39,442 nucleotides of DNA from Paenibacillus sp. J2TS4 (GTDB lineage Bacteria > Bacillota > Bacilli > Paenibacillales > NBRC-103111). The stretch is from positions 1 through 39,442 of the forward strand of contig NZ_BOSH01000026.1 of NCBI RefSeq assembly GCF_018403245.1, read 5' to 3'. Of this stretch, positions 31,529 through 39,442 are shown one piece after another. Position 1 is the first letter of the stretch. Every line of letters starts with the position of its first letter. The translations under genes were made by a program, and so were the position numbers. Below the pieces are notes generated by a model. It made no database searches. It saw nothing but the letters and a program-made list of their open reading frames with translations, and was not told where the DNA came from.

Positions 31529-33745
31529 CTAATTCGCAGATTTCCCGGCTGTCTGCCGCATCCGCTCGCCCGCCTTGCTATCGCGGTATTGGCTCGGCGT
31601 CATGCCGGTCGCTTTTTTAAATGCGGTGAAAAAGTGGCTTTTCGTCTGAAAACCGGACTGCTCTGCAATGTCGGTGACCTGCATGTTCGTCTGCTCCAGC
31701 AGCTCCTTGACCTTCCCGAGCCGCTCGTTCAAGATGAAATTCGATAGCGACATGCCATATTGATCGTGAAACAGCTGCCGGACATATTTGGCCGACAAAG
31801 CGATATGATCAGCGATTTCATCTACCGACAGCATCGGGTCGTGGATATGATAGCGGACATACTCGATAATTTCCCTAACCAGCTTTCCCTTGCGGTTGAA
31901 GCCCTTTTGGTCGCCAAGCAGCCGGATAATCCGCCCGGTCTCTTCCTTCAGCCATTCGCGGACGTCGGTAAGCGTGGCGAACTGCCACAAGTGACGCTCA
32001 ATCCCTTCGACACTCTGGATTGACGTCATTTTCCTGAACGACTTGATGATCGCAAACAGAAGCAGCTTCAGTTGAAATTGACACTCGCTATAATTCATCG
32101 TCTGCAGGCGCGCGAACAACTCGTCCAGCATCGCCAGCACCTTCTCCTCTTTGCCGCTGCGAATAGTCTGGATCAAGGTTTCATGCACGGCAGCGTCAAT
32201 CGGCGCCTGCAAATCAGCATACCGTTCAAAGTCTTGTTCGATGTAGATTTTGTCATCACCGCTGACAAACTTGAATAAAGTCAGCTCGTTCATATCGTCG
32301 TATACTTTGCGCAAATCGTCATGCACACGCCGGGCTGTGCTTTTCGCGATCGTCACGTCCAGCTTGACGTACCTGGTGACTTGACGGCGCAGCTCCATCA
32401 GCTCTTTGGTCAGCTCGGGATCAGGAGAGGAGTTGGCCGCGCCAACCAGCACAACCAGATGGTCGGAGCCAAAGTCGACCACCTCTATCGGCCGTTCCGG
32501 CCGGCCCAGCAATTCCTCCGCGATATTGCCGATTGCATACTTGAGCAATTTGCGAGAGACGAAATCGTACTGCTCGGACATCTCATAATAGGAATCAATC
32601 TTGATAACAGCCAATCGAAGCCAGTCATAGTCAAGCAGGCGCGATTCGCGGACAATCGCCGCTCTGGCGCCGTCGGTCAACCTGCCCTGCAGCAGCCATT
32701 GCCGCAAATATTCCGTCTTGATCAGCGGATAATGATCGCGAAGTATAACGACGCCCTGCTCGATGACGCCGTAATCGTTCTCCCCCTTCACGCCCAGCTT
32801 CCGCTGCAGTTGATCCGCCAGCCGGCGGAATGGCCCGACGAAACGGCGCGAATTCCAATAGGCGATGAGAAGCAGCGCCGCGAGCAACAGGAGCGAGCAG
32901 ACGATGATGACTGTTTTGAACGCCCCGGCCTTTTCGCGGAATTGCTTCATTTCAGTGACAGAGATAATCGTCCACTCCGGTGATTTCAGCCGCGCATAGT
33001 TGACGAACGCTTCCCCTTCCGCACGGTTCAGCTCGAATGAACCCTGCTTCAGCCCCGTCTGGATGTTATCGATGGTTTCCTCGATCCGCTCATCCCATTC
33101 GCCCAGAATCAATTTTCCTTGATCATCTACGATAGAAAGAACCGTATCCGCCCTTCCGTCGCCTGAGATCAAATGCTTCTGCAGCTCCTTCTTGTCGAAC
33201 AGGACGACAAGATACCCGTCGCGTTTTTTCTGCACAGGAGTCGAAGGAAGCTGAAGCGCCAAATACGAGTTGTTTCCTATCCGGTGATCAAAATAGCGGA
33301 GAAAGTTCCCGGGAGCGCGCTCGATCCGCTGCAGCATCGGCAGATCGGCAAATTCCTCGAACGAAAGCAATCCAACTTTGGAGTCGATCACCTCGCGCTT
33401 GCGGATGCTGAATAAGTAAGCGGATTCAATATAAGGCTCGTTAGATAAATATTTAGTTAATACCCCCATCGTGCTGGCATTTTGCAGCAGATTGTCGGCG
33501 GAAGCATACATCCAGTTTTGCACGGCATGGTCTTCGAACATGTTCAGGCTGTACCATTTCAGCTTGTCCAGGATGTACTCGATCCGCTCCGCCATTTCGT
33601 CGATGCGGTCCTGATTGTACGTCCCCATCTGGGAATAGGCGAAATGAGAAAATCGGTTGGCCAGAAACAACGAGAATGGTATGATTGTAATTGCAAAAAA
33701 AATGCCGCTTATCACAAATATGCGCCAGGATGTCGATTTGAACAT
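31529..33745 (-). CDS. membrane-bound AraC-family regulator with extracellular sensor
   Basis: This 738-residue one-component regulator has a first transmembrane helix (IFVISGIFFAITIIPFSLFL, about 9-28) and an extracytoplasmic Cache-like sensor of about 240 residues. A second transmembrane helix (TVIIVCSLLLLAALLLIAYW, about 275-295) and a cytoplasmic linker follow. Two C-terminal helix-turn-helix units read VDEIADHIALSAKYVRQLFH and VTDIAEQSGFQTKSHFFTAF, then TGMTPSQYRDSK. This architecture controls carbohydrate uptake genes in Paenibacillus. ATG follows AAGGAG. It is expected to sense extracellular sugar and activate the permease operon and its own promoter through the TGAGAAC repeats. Confidence 0.92.
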   Translation of the reverse strand: MFKSTSWRIFVISGIFFAITIIPFSLFLANRFSHFAYSQMGTYNQDRIDEMAERIEYILDKLKWYSLNMFEDHAVQNWMYASADNLLQNASTMGVLTKYLSNEPYIESAYLFSIRKREVIDSKVGLLSFEEFADLPMLQRIERAPGNFLRYFDHRIGNNSYLALQLPSTPVQKKRDGYLVVLFDKKELQKHLISGDGRADTVLSIVDDQGKLILGEWDERIEETIDNIQTGLKQGSFELNRAEGEAFVNYARLKSPEWTIISVTEMKQFREKAGAFKTVIIVCSLLLLAALLLIAYWNSRRFVGPFRRLADQLQRKLGVKGENDYGVIEQGVVILRDHYPLIKTEYLRQWLLQGRLTDGARAAIVRESRLLDYDWLRLAVIKIDSYYEMSEQYDFVSRKLLKYAIGNIAEELLGRPERPIEVVDFGSDHLVVLVGAANSSPDPELTKELMELRRQVTRYVKLDVTIAKSTARRVHDDLRKVYDDMNELTLFKFVSGDDKIYIEQDFERYADLQAPIDAAVHETLIQTIRSGKEEKVLAMLDELFARLQTMNYSECQFQLKLLLFAIIKSFRKMTSIQSVEGIERHLWQFATLTDVREWLKEETGRIIRLLGDQKGFNRKGKLVREIIEYVRYHIHDPMLSVDEIADHIALSAKYVRQLFHDQYGMSLSNFILNERLGKVKELLEQTNMQVTDIAEQSGFQTKSHFFTAFKKATGMTPSQYRDSKAGERMRQTAGKSAN

Positions 33746-33798
33746 AGTACTCCTTTTCCTCCTTCGCCTTAGCAGTTCTCTTTTGACCGATATGTCCT

Positions 33799-33853
33799 AT
33801 CATAATGCACCGCTTTCCCGTTTGCCTAGTTCTCATTTGTCTGTCAAGTTCTC
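33799..33853 (-). promoter_or_regulatory. promoter of the AraC regulator with direct-repeat sites
   Basis: TAGGCA (33828-33823), 18 bases and TATGAT (33804-33799) form the core promoter on the minus strand. Two direct AATGAGAACT copies abut the -35 box, GAGAAC at 33834-33829 and at 33853-33848, 19 bases apart. The motif AATGAGAACTAGGCAA is identical to that before the permease operon. Confidence 0.68.
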
Positions 33854-34015
33854 ATTCTCCGGCTTCACGCTGCTGCACCTTCATTGGAAAGGCTGGCACT
33901 CCCGTTTCTCATCCTGGATGCGGCTCATTCCCGAGCATAAAGTCGGAGGATTTATCGTTACCAACAAATGCTCCGATTTGCGCACCATGATATTTAAAGC
34001 TTTCATGGACCATTT

Positions 34016-36289
34016 TTATTCATAGTTGCGATATATCGACTCCATTAAATATTTCCCGGTCAGCGAGGGTTGGCAATCGACAATATCCTTCGGAAGCCCT
34101 TCGAACAAAACCATGCCTCCCTCCTCCCCTGCGCCGGGACCAAGATCGATGATCCAATCCGCTTGGCAGATGACTTCCAGATTATGCTCGATCACAATCA
34201 GCGTGCTGCCCTGTTCCACCAGACGATTCAAAATGCGGATCAACTGCTCGACATCGGACATATGGAGTCCCGTCGTCGGTTCGTCCAGCACATAAATATT
34301 CCCTCTTGTTTCGAGCTCCGCCGCCAGTTTGATCCGCTGCAGCTCTCCGCCTGACAAAGTACTGAGAGGCTGCCCTAACGACAAATAACCGATACCTGTC
34401 TCTCTTAATCTTTTAAGCACAGATGCCATTTCTTTGTCATGGAAAAAATCAAGCGCTTCATCTACGCTCATACCCAAAATATCGCTTATATTTTTACCGC
34501 GAAACGTCATCGCCAACACCTTGTCCGTGAACCGATGGCCATGGCAAACTTCACAAACGGCTGCAATAGTATCCATAAAAGCGAAATCGGTATAAATCAT
34601 TCCCAGTCCTTTGCAATGGGGGCAGGCTCCCTGCGAGTTAAAGCTGAACAGCGAGGCATTCACGCGATTTTGCTTGGCAAACAGACTTCTAATCACATCA
34701 AAAATACCGGTATAGGTAGCCATATTGGAACGATTGGATACGCCAATTGTACTTTGATCAACAAAAATCGCCTCGGGATATCGTCTCGGAAACTCTTGAT
34801 GAATCAATGTACTTTTCCCCGATCCCGCCACTCCTGTAACAACGGTCATAGCTCCTGTGGGAATACGAACGCTTATATCTTTTAAATTGTTCATCGTGGC
34901 GTGCTCTATCTCGAGCCATCCGGCTGGCTTTCTAACTTCATGTTTGAGTGCGGGTTTACATTTCAGAACCTTGGCCGTCAACGTATCCGCCGTCAATAAA
35001 CGATGCAAATCTCCCTCATAAACGATGGATCCGCCCATCGTTCCGGCTTTCGGCCCGATCTCGACAATGTGATCGGCAATTCGAATGACGTCGGGGTCAT
35101 GTTCCACGATCAGAACGGTGTTGCCTTTATCCCTCAACTCTTGCATCAGACGATTGATTGTGCTGACATCATGCGGATGAAGTCCGATACTCGGTTCATC
35201 GAAAATATAGGTAAGGTCCGTCAAGCTGTTTCCAAGCTGGCGCACCATTTTGATCCGCTGCGATTCACCGCCCGATAGGCTGGAGGTTTCGCGATTCAGG
35301 TTCAAATACCCGAGTCCGATTGAAATGAGGTGGGTCAGCCGTTTCGTAATCGCTTCTACAATCGTTTGTGCTCCGGGCTCGCGTACGGTTCGCATAAACC
35401 GGATCAAGCCGCTTATCTGCATTTTGCAGCAGTCCGCAATACTTTTTCCATTTAATTTGCACGCCAGCACAGCTTGATTTAATCTGCCGCCATCGCACTC
35501 AGAACAAAGCGCTTCCGCCACCACACGATCGATCGCTTCTTTGTACCGCGCAGCATCTCTCGAATCATCCTTATCCAAAAAAGTGCGCTTGATTCGTGGA
35601 ACGACGCCCTCATAAAGCGAGGTCGGCGGCCAGTCCTTGGTCGGATGCGGCGGCTTGAATCCTGTTTTGTACAGCAGCGTATCCATTTCATCTTTCGTGT
35701 AGTCCTTCAGCTTTTTGTCATTATCAAACAGGCCGGTGCAGACATATCTTTTCCATCGCCAATCGCCAGGCTTGAATGTCGGGAACAAGATCGCCCCCTC
35801 ATGGAGCGATTTCTCCTTATCGATCAGTCGATCGACAAGGACGGTTTTGGCTTTCCCCAAACCTTCACATTCCGGGCACATCCCTTGCGGGTTATTAAAG
35901 GAGAAGACGCCCGAATCACCGACAAACGGTTTCCCGAAGCGGGAAAACAGCAAACGCAGCAAAGCATAGATGTCCGTCACCGTTCCGACGGTTGATCTCG
36001 CATTTCCCCCGATCCTCTTCTGATTAATGACGATGGCCACCGACAATTTGTCGATGGATTCCACCTCGGGCTGCCCGTAATGCGGGAGCCGATTGCGGAC
36101 GAAGCTGGAATAGGTTTCGTTCAATTGCCGTTGCGATTCCGCCGCAATCGTATCGAAGACAAGCGCCGATTTTCCTGATCCGGAAACGCCTGCAAATACT
36201 GTAATTTGTTTTTTCGGAATGGTGACATTAATTCCCTTGAGATTTTTTTCTCTCGCACCGATCACCCGAATGAAATCCTTGTTACCCAT
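34016..36289 (-). CDS. UvrA-like ABC ATPase (short, class II type)
   Basis: This 757-residue protein of the UvrA family has two ABC ATPase halves. The first has Walker A GVSGSGKS (34-41), signature SLSGGESQRIKM and Walker B YIFDEPSIGLHPHD. The second has GVAGSGKST, TLSGGELQRIKLAAEL and YVLDEPTTGLHMSD. Zinc-binding CxxC pairs are CPECEGLG, CSECDGGRL, CPHCKGLG and CEVCHGHRF. Canonical UvrA is about 950 residues; the missing part corresponds to the UvrB-binding and insertion regions. Such paralogues (for example DrrC) are linked to resistance against DNA-binding drugs. ATG at 36289 follows GGGAGGAGAG. It is divergent from a WYL-type regulator, its likely controller. Confidence 0.9.
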   Translation of the reverse strand: MGNKDFIRVIGAREKNLKGINVTIPKKQITVFAGVSGSGKSALVFDTIAAESQRQLNETYSSFVRNRLPHYGQPEVESIDKLSVAIVINQKRIGGNARSTVGTVTDIYALLRLLFSRFGKPFVGDSGVFSFNNPQGMCPECEGLGKAKTVLVDRLIDKEKSLHEGAILFPTFKPGDWRWKRYVCTGLFDNDKKLKDYTKDEMDTLLYKTGFKPPHPTKDWPPTSLYEGVVPRIKRTFLDKDDSRDAARYKEAIDRVVAEALCSECDGGRLNQAVLACKLNGKSIADCCKMQISGLIRFMRTVREPGAQTIVEAITKRLTHLISIGLGYLNLNRETSSLSGGESQRIKMVRQLGNSLTDLTYIFDEPSIGLHPHDVSTINRLMQELRDKGNTVLIVEHDPDVIRIADHIVEIGPKAGTMGGSIVYEGDLHRLLTADTLTAKVLKCKPALKHEVRKPAGWLEIEHATMNNLKDISVRIPTGAMTVVTGVAGSGKSTLIHQEFPRRYPEAIFVDQSTIGVSNRSNMATYTGIFDVIRSLFAKQNRVNASLFSFNSQGACPHCKGLGMIYTDFAFMDTIAAVCEVCHGHRFTDKVLAMTFRGKNISDILGMSVDEALDFFHDKEMASVLKRLRETGIGYLSLGQPLSTLSGGELQRIKLAAELETRGNIYVLDEPTTGLHMSDVEQLIRILNRLVEQGSTLIVIEHNLEVICQADWIIDLGPGAGEEGGMVLFEGLPKDIVDCQPSLTGKYLMESIYRNYE

Positions 36290-36305
36290 GATCGCTCTCC
36301 TCCCT

Positions 36306-36361
36306 TTGTCCATCTTCAGAGAAAATTGTATACTATAAACATGCCAATAGCTGTCATGTTT
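36306..36361 (+). promoter_or_regulatory. promoter and dyad between uvrA-like and WYL-regulator genes
   Basis: TTGTCC (36306-36311), 17 bases and TATACT (36329-36334) form a plus-strand promoter. AAACATG (36337-36343) and CATGTTT (36355-36361) form a perfect 7-base inverted repeat with an 11-base spacer just after it, over the likely transcription start. It is a good candidate site for the regulator encoded next. Confidence 0.55.
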
Positions 36362-36378
36362 TGAACGAGGAGAGAATA

Positions 36379-37323
36379 ATGATGTCAAAAGCGAAGGTTT
36401 TGTTTGACCTGATCATGTATGTCAATGCCAAGCGCCATTTTACGGCACGGGATGTGGCCAATGAATTCGCTATTTCCGTCCGGACTGCGCACAGGTATCT
36501 GATGGATTTAAGCGAAATGGGTGTTCCGCTGTATACCGAGCCAGGCAGAGGCGGCGGTTATCGAATCCTGAACAACCGGGTTTTGCCGCCCATTATTTTA
36601 GACGAGAATGAAGCCTTCGCCATTTTCTTTGCCTTCCAATCCCTTAAGTACTATCCATCGCTGCCTTTTGACATCAACATGAATTCCGTATCCAGAAAGC
36701 TATACGCGAGTCTTCCCGATGACTCGAAGAGCAAAGTGGATCGTCTCGATTCCGTCTTATCGTTTTGGACTATAAAAAGAAGCGTCTCCTCTCCATTTCT
36801 AAAAGAAATCATTGAGGCCGCTACAGAGAATCGAATGTTAAAAATTGAATATGCTTCGAAAGCGGATAATACGCTGAGAGAAATAGCCCCCCTTGGTTTG
36901 TATGCATATAACGGATTCTGGTATATGCCTGCTTTCGATCCGGTTGTTGACGACATCCGTCTGTTCCGAGCGGATCGGATTTTGTCATTGGAGCCTTCGC
37001 AAAACAAAGTCGACCCATGGATCAATCTGAATGACTGGTTGGATAACCAGACCGCTCAAACACCAAAAGTCCCTATTCGGCTATATGTGGAACTGACTCG
37101 GGAAGGTATGCGACAATGCCGCAGCCAGCCCTGGCTGGAGCCTTATATCGTAACGGTCGACCAGGGACATGGTTATATTGAGACCGAGATCGATAAGAGT
37201 GAATTCGAGTTTGTTTCCCACTATTTTTTTCAATTGGGCACCGCTGCCAAAGTCATTGAGCCCCGCGAGATCGCAGATCGGATTTGTATGCTGGCGAAAG
37301 ATCTGTTCACCCATTATTCATAA
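36379..37323 (+). CDS. YafY-type HTH_11/WYL domain transcriptional regulator
   Basis: This 314-residue regulator has an N-terminal DeoR-like winged helix (FTARDVANEFAISVRTAHRY) and then GRGGGYRILNNRVLPPI. A middle WYL domain (LKIEYASKADNTLREIAPLG, NGFWYMPAFD, IRLFRADRIL) and a C-terminal WCX-type extension follow. WYL regulators sense nucleic-acid fragments or other ligands in DNA damage and defence. ATG at 36379 follows GAGGAGAG; an adjacent ATG is equally possible. Divergent placement beside the UvrA-like gene suggests that it controls a DNA-damage or drug response. Confidence 0.9.
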   Translation: MMSKAKVLFDLIMYVNAKRHFTARDVANEFAISVRTAHRYLMDLSEMGVPLYTEPGRGGGYRILNNRVLPPIILDENEAFAIFFAFQSLKYYPSLPFDINMNSVSRKLYASLPDDSKSKVDRLDSVLSFWTIKRSVSSPFLKEIIEAATENRMLKIEYASKADNTLREIAPLGLYAYNGFWYMPAFDPVVDDIRLFRADRILSLEPSQNKVDPWINLNDWLDNQTAQTPKVPIRLYVELTREGMRQCRSQPWLEPYIVTVDQGHGYIETEIDKSEFEFVSHYFFQLGTAAKVIEPREIADRICMLAKDLFTHYS

Positions 37324-37348
37324 AACGTCACGGTATTCATGAACCATT

Positions 37349-37612
37349 TCATGAGTTTGCCGTGACTGTGTCTCTTCGTTTCTTCCATCTCTCGGCAGGC
37401 CAGTTGACCAGAAACAAGCTTAAAGTGATAAATAGGCCGCCGACAGCTATATTCCACCCAATCGGCTCTCCAAGCATTAGCCATCCCGAGATCGCACTAA
37501 AGAAAGGTGCCAGAAACAGAAATGCGCTAACCTTGCCCGCATCGGCGTGCTTCAATAAATAAAACAAGCCTGCGAAGTTTCCGATTGAACCCAAAACTAC
37601 TTGCCAAATCAA
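37349..37612 (-). pseudogene. EamA/DMT-family transporter, C-terminal remnant
   Basis: About 87 residues encode the last helices of an EamA-type exporter (YLLKHADAGKVSAFLFLAPF, WLMLGEPIGWNIAVGGLFIT). EamA proteins have 10 helices in about 300 residues. The first two thirds are missing; the frame is closed by a stop just upstream of 37630, and the only start is a TTG without a ribosome binding site. Confidence 0.75.
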
Positions 37613-37653
37613 TACTAGCCCAATCGTTTACCCTTAAATCGATATGACTGAAT

Positions 37654-38268
37654 TTATTCATTGTGCGATTCCTCCTTTGCCCGAATGATGTCGATCATCT
37701 CTTCCCAATGATTTTTCATCAACTCCCGCACGTAAACGTCCTCCAACATTTCCTGATGGATGGCGATCGTTGTTTTTCCTGAATTTGTGGACAATAAAAT
37801 GATTTGCAGACGGGAGGGCTTATCCCACTCCGGACGTTTCCACTGCATACGCAGCTTTTGGAAAGGGACCAATACGGTCATCTTGCCGGAAACGCCTTCC
37901 TTTGATGCAAATTCCTGCCCTGCCTGCAAGCGAAAAGACGGGTCCTCTCCGATCCATAGCGACAAGCCTTCCTGCGACGTAAGAAAGTTCCAGACCCTTT
38001 CTTTAGAGATGGCCAGCGTCTTTCTGACTCCGATCTGCACCCCTGCGTCCTTGGTTACTCCGACAGGAGTCCGCCCCATAATTTGTCCATACATGGTGGC
38101 GATCCATTCGGCCCACTCCTCTGAAATCTCATACTGCCTGCAAATATGATTCTTGATTTGTTCATGCGACCATAACGGGTCCACCGACTTCTCCAGTTTC
38201 ATAATCCATTCTTCCCATGTGCACTGCGTCGCTTCCTTCACCGCTTGTTTAAATGTGGAACCTGCCAA
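37654..38268 (-). CDS. DUF4287-SRPBCC (AHSA1-type) protein
   Basis: This 204-residue protein has an N-terminal DUF4287-like helical part (ATQCTWEEWIMKLEKSVDPL, ISEEWAEWIATMYGQIMG) and a C-terminal SRPBCC domain (VRKTLAISKERVWNFLTSQE, DKPSRLQIILLSTNSGKTTI). It is the third SRPBCC protein of the window but of a different subgroup from the two near the left end. The start chosen is TTG at 38268, seven bases after GGAGG; the upstream ATG-like extension would contain that site. A TetR-type dyad lies about 120 bases upstream. The function is unknown. Confidence 0.85.
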   Translation of the reverse strand: MAGSTFKQAVKEATQCTWEEWIMKLEKSVDPLWSHEQIKNHICRQYEISEEWAEWIATMYGQIMGRTPVGVTKDAGVQIGVRKTLAISKERVWNFLTSQEGLSLWIGEDPSFRLQAGQEFASKEGVSGKMTVLVPFQKLRMQWKRPEWDKPSRLQIILLSTNSGKTTIAIHQEMLEDVYVRELMKNHWEEMIDIIRAKEESHNE

Positions 38269-38388
38269 TTTATCTCCTCCTGCATATGCATACGGGTAAT
38301 TCAGATAAGTGGACAATCCATCCCCCAAAAGGGGCCTACTTCATTACCAACTAAATCGCATCCTCTTTTATGTTCATTTTATAGCAAA

Positions 38389-38413
38389 AACACTGACAAG
38401 AACGGTCAGTGTT
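38389..38413. promoter_or_regulatory. TetR-type operator dyad
   Basis: AACACTGAC (38389-38397) and GTCAGTGTT (38405-38413) are perfect 9-base arms around AAGAACG. The form matches TetR-family operators. It lies upstream of the DUF4287-SRPBCC gene; no TetR gene is intact in this window, so its partner is missing or elsewhere. Confidence 0.55.
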
Positions 38414-38539
38414 CTTAAAGTGCAGTAAAAAAAGTTCAAGCGCTGCATCGGCCGTAGCCATTGCTTTCCATCTTCGATAACCGAGATATAGATGGATGAG
38501 AACGAATGCGTTTTGTACGAAAAATCGTTACTACTTAGG

Positions 38540-38567
38540 TCTCTCGTCAACGGGAGATATTTTTTTT
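38540..38567 (+). terminator. rho-independent terminator
   Basis: TCTCTCG and CGGGAGA form a 7-bp stem (one T-G pair) with a TCAA loop, followed by TATTTTTTTT. It points right and lies about 75 bases before the IS66 transposase start, so it would shield the element from outside transcription. Confidence 0.65.
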
Positions 38568-38574
38568 GGTGCTG

Positions 38575-39442
38575 GTAAGGAATTCCGGCCCCTCGTGTAG
38601 AAGTATATAGAACAGCGACTAAAGATCAAGGAGCGAGACCACGTGAAACTAAGGCCGAATCAAGTGTTGACCATATGCAAAGGCGACAAGGAAATTGCTT
38701 CCGTTGTTCAATTTCTTCTCGATCAACAGGCCGCGCGCATTGAGCAACTTGAACATCGTGTACATGAGTTGGAACGGCAACTCGGAAGCAATAGCAGCAA
38801 CAGCAGCAAGCCGCCATCGAGCGATGGCCTGCGCAAACGGACGAATTTGCGCACGCCGGGTGGCAAGAAAGGGGCGCCTAAGGGACATCGAGGCACGACG
38901 CTGTGTCAGGTCGAGCATCCCGATGAAGTCGTCGTCCATACGCTCCACGCCTGCCCCGGCTGTCAAGGTTCGCTAGCAGACGCGAAGCGCAAGACTTTAG
39001 AGAAACGGCAAGTGTTTGACTTGCCGCCCCCACGGTTGTTCGTCACCGAACATCAAGTGGAAAAAGCCTACTGTTCTCATTGCCGCTGTATGCAGCGCGC
39101 TCCGTTCCCAGAGCACGTGAAGGCACCGGTGCAATATGGCAGCGGCTTGGCCGCATGGACCGTCTATTTGCATGCCTACCAGTTGTTGCCGCTGGATCGG
39201 ATTGCCCGCTTGTTCGACGATCTGACCGGCCATCGGCCGAGCGAAGCTTCGCTGCTTTCCATGCTGGAGACATCGTCGGATGCGCTGCAACCCGTTGAGC
39301 AAACCTTAATCGACAGGTTGCTTCGGCAACCCGTCGTGCATGCCGATGAAACGGGATGCCGAGTCGGCGGCAAGACGCAATGGATGCATGTGATCTCCGA
39401 CGAGAAGCATACGCTGCTTCGTTTCCACGCCCAACGCGGAAG
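38575..39442 (+). mobile_element. IS66-family insertion sequence (partial, runs off the window)
   Basis: It contains a transposase gene running off the right edge. A possible left terminus is GTAAGGAATTCCGGCCCC at 38575-38592, since IS66 ends usually begin GTAA, but the right end is outside the window and cannot be compared. No tnpA or tnpB gene precedes the transposase, as in the ISBst12 subgroup. Confidence 0.6.
38643..39442 (+). CDS. IS66-family transposase (3'-truncated by window end)
   Basis: About 266 codons are visible from a GTG after AAGGAG. An N-terminal leucine-rich coiled coil (QQAARIEQLEHRVHELERQL) is followed by the SNSSKPPSSDG motif, a zinc-binding region (CPGC, later CSHC and CM), and the start of the DDE catalytic core (VVHADETGCRVGGKTQWMHV, first Asp in HADE). 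These are the defining features of the IS66 TnpC transposase. No frameshift or stop is seen in the visible part. It continues beyond the window. Confidence 0.9.
   Translation, partial: MKLRPNQVLTICKGDKEIASVVQFLLDQQAARIEQLEHRVHELERQLGSNSSNSSKPPSSDGLRKRTNLRTPGGKKGAPKGHRGTTLCQVEHPDEVVVHTLHACPGCQGSLADAKRKTLEKRQVFDLPPPRLFVTEHQVEKAYCSHCRCMQRAPFPEHVKAPVQYGSGLAAWTVYLHAYQLLPLDRIARLFDDLTGHRPSEASLLSMLETSSDALQPVEQTLIDRLLRQPVVHADETGCRVGGKTQWMHVISDEKHTLLRFHAQRG

Noticed and set aside
32321..32983. 220-codon plus-strand frame inside the AraC sensor gene.
   Set aside because: It is antisense to a clear 738-residue protein with intact domains and has no family similarity.

Overview
The window looks like chromosomal DNA of a Paenibacillus-type member of the Bacillota. 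The evidence is the strong AGGAGG-type ribosome binding sites, frequent TTG starts, an LplB/LplC-type sugar ABC locus under a membrane-bound AraC regulator, DUF4855, YhcN and Rph family proteins, and ECF sigma/anti-sigma and PadR-ABC cassettes. The species cannot be fixed from the sequence alone. No tRNA, rRNA, CRISPR array or replication origin was seen.

Layout. (1) 1-680: a possible IS21-like terminus and a small holin-like peptide gene. (2) 0.68-4.5 kb, minus strand: two paralogous AHSA1 + ArsR pairs flank a DHA2 drug exporter and a DUF3052 gene. Both promoter regions and the region upstream of the second arsR carry variants of one palindrome, GAAACCAT-NN-GGTTTC, so this reads as one self-regulated module. 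(3) 4.5-7.7 kb: remnants of yhcN, fabH and an aminoglycoside phosphotransferase, an intact GNAT acetyltransferase and an intact aminoglycoside nucleotidyltransferase-like gene. (4) 7.8-13.5 kb: an intact rifamycin phosphotransferase (rph), then a dense run of broken genes: DHA2 transporter, TetR, helD, PQQ-type sugar dehydrogenase, HpaB-type monooxygenase and amidohydrolase. (5) 13.5-16.4 kb: an intact plus-strand operon of padR, a membrane protein, an ABC ATPase and an ABC permease, ending at a palindromic terminator. (6) 16.5-20.5 kb: an SDR and an AraC regulator, an SDR remnant, and an ECF sigma factor with its probable anti-sigma.

(7) 20.8-22.4 kb: a thioredoxin-reductase-like flavoprotein and an Rrf2 repressor, with related operators in front of both. 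(8) 22.4-24.5 kb: an integrase remnant, a secreted helveticin J-like bacteriocin, and a four-copy intergenic repeat. (9) 24.7-33.9 kb, minus strand: a carbohydrate uptake locus made of a membrane AraC regulator, two permeases, a binding lipoprotein and a large secreted DUF4855/discoidin protein. The regulator and permease promoters share direct TGAGAAC repeats. (10) 34.0-37.3 kb: a divergent UvrA-like ATPase and a YafY/WYL regulator. (11) 37.3-39.4 kb: an EamA transporter remnant, a DUF4287-SRPBCC protein behind an orphan TetR-type operator, and an IS66 transposase running off the window.

Two themes stand out. One is antibiotic and stress defence: rph, the nucleotidyltransferase, a DHA2 exporter, a DrrAB-like ABC exporter, a UvrA-like protein, helveticin, and remnants of helD and an aminoglycoside kinase. 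The other is heavy gene decay: about a dozen truncated or frameshifted genes lie between compact intact cassettes. Many intact cassettes have legible dyad or direct-repeat operators, which makes their regulation testable.
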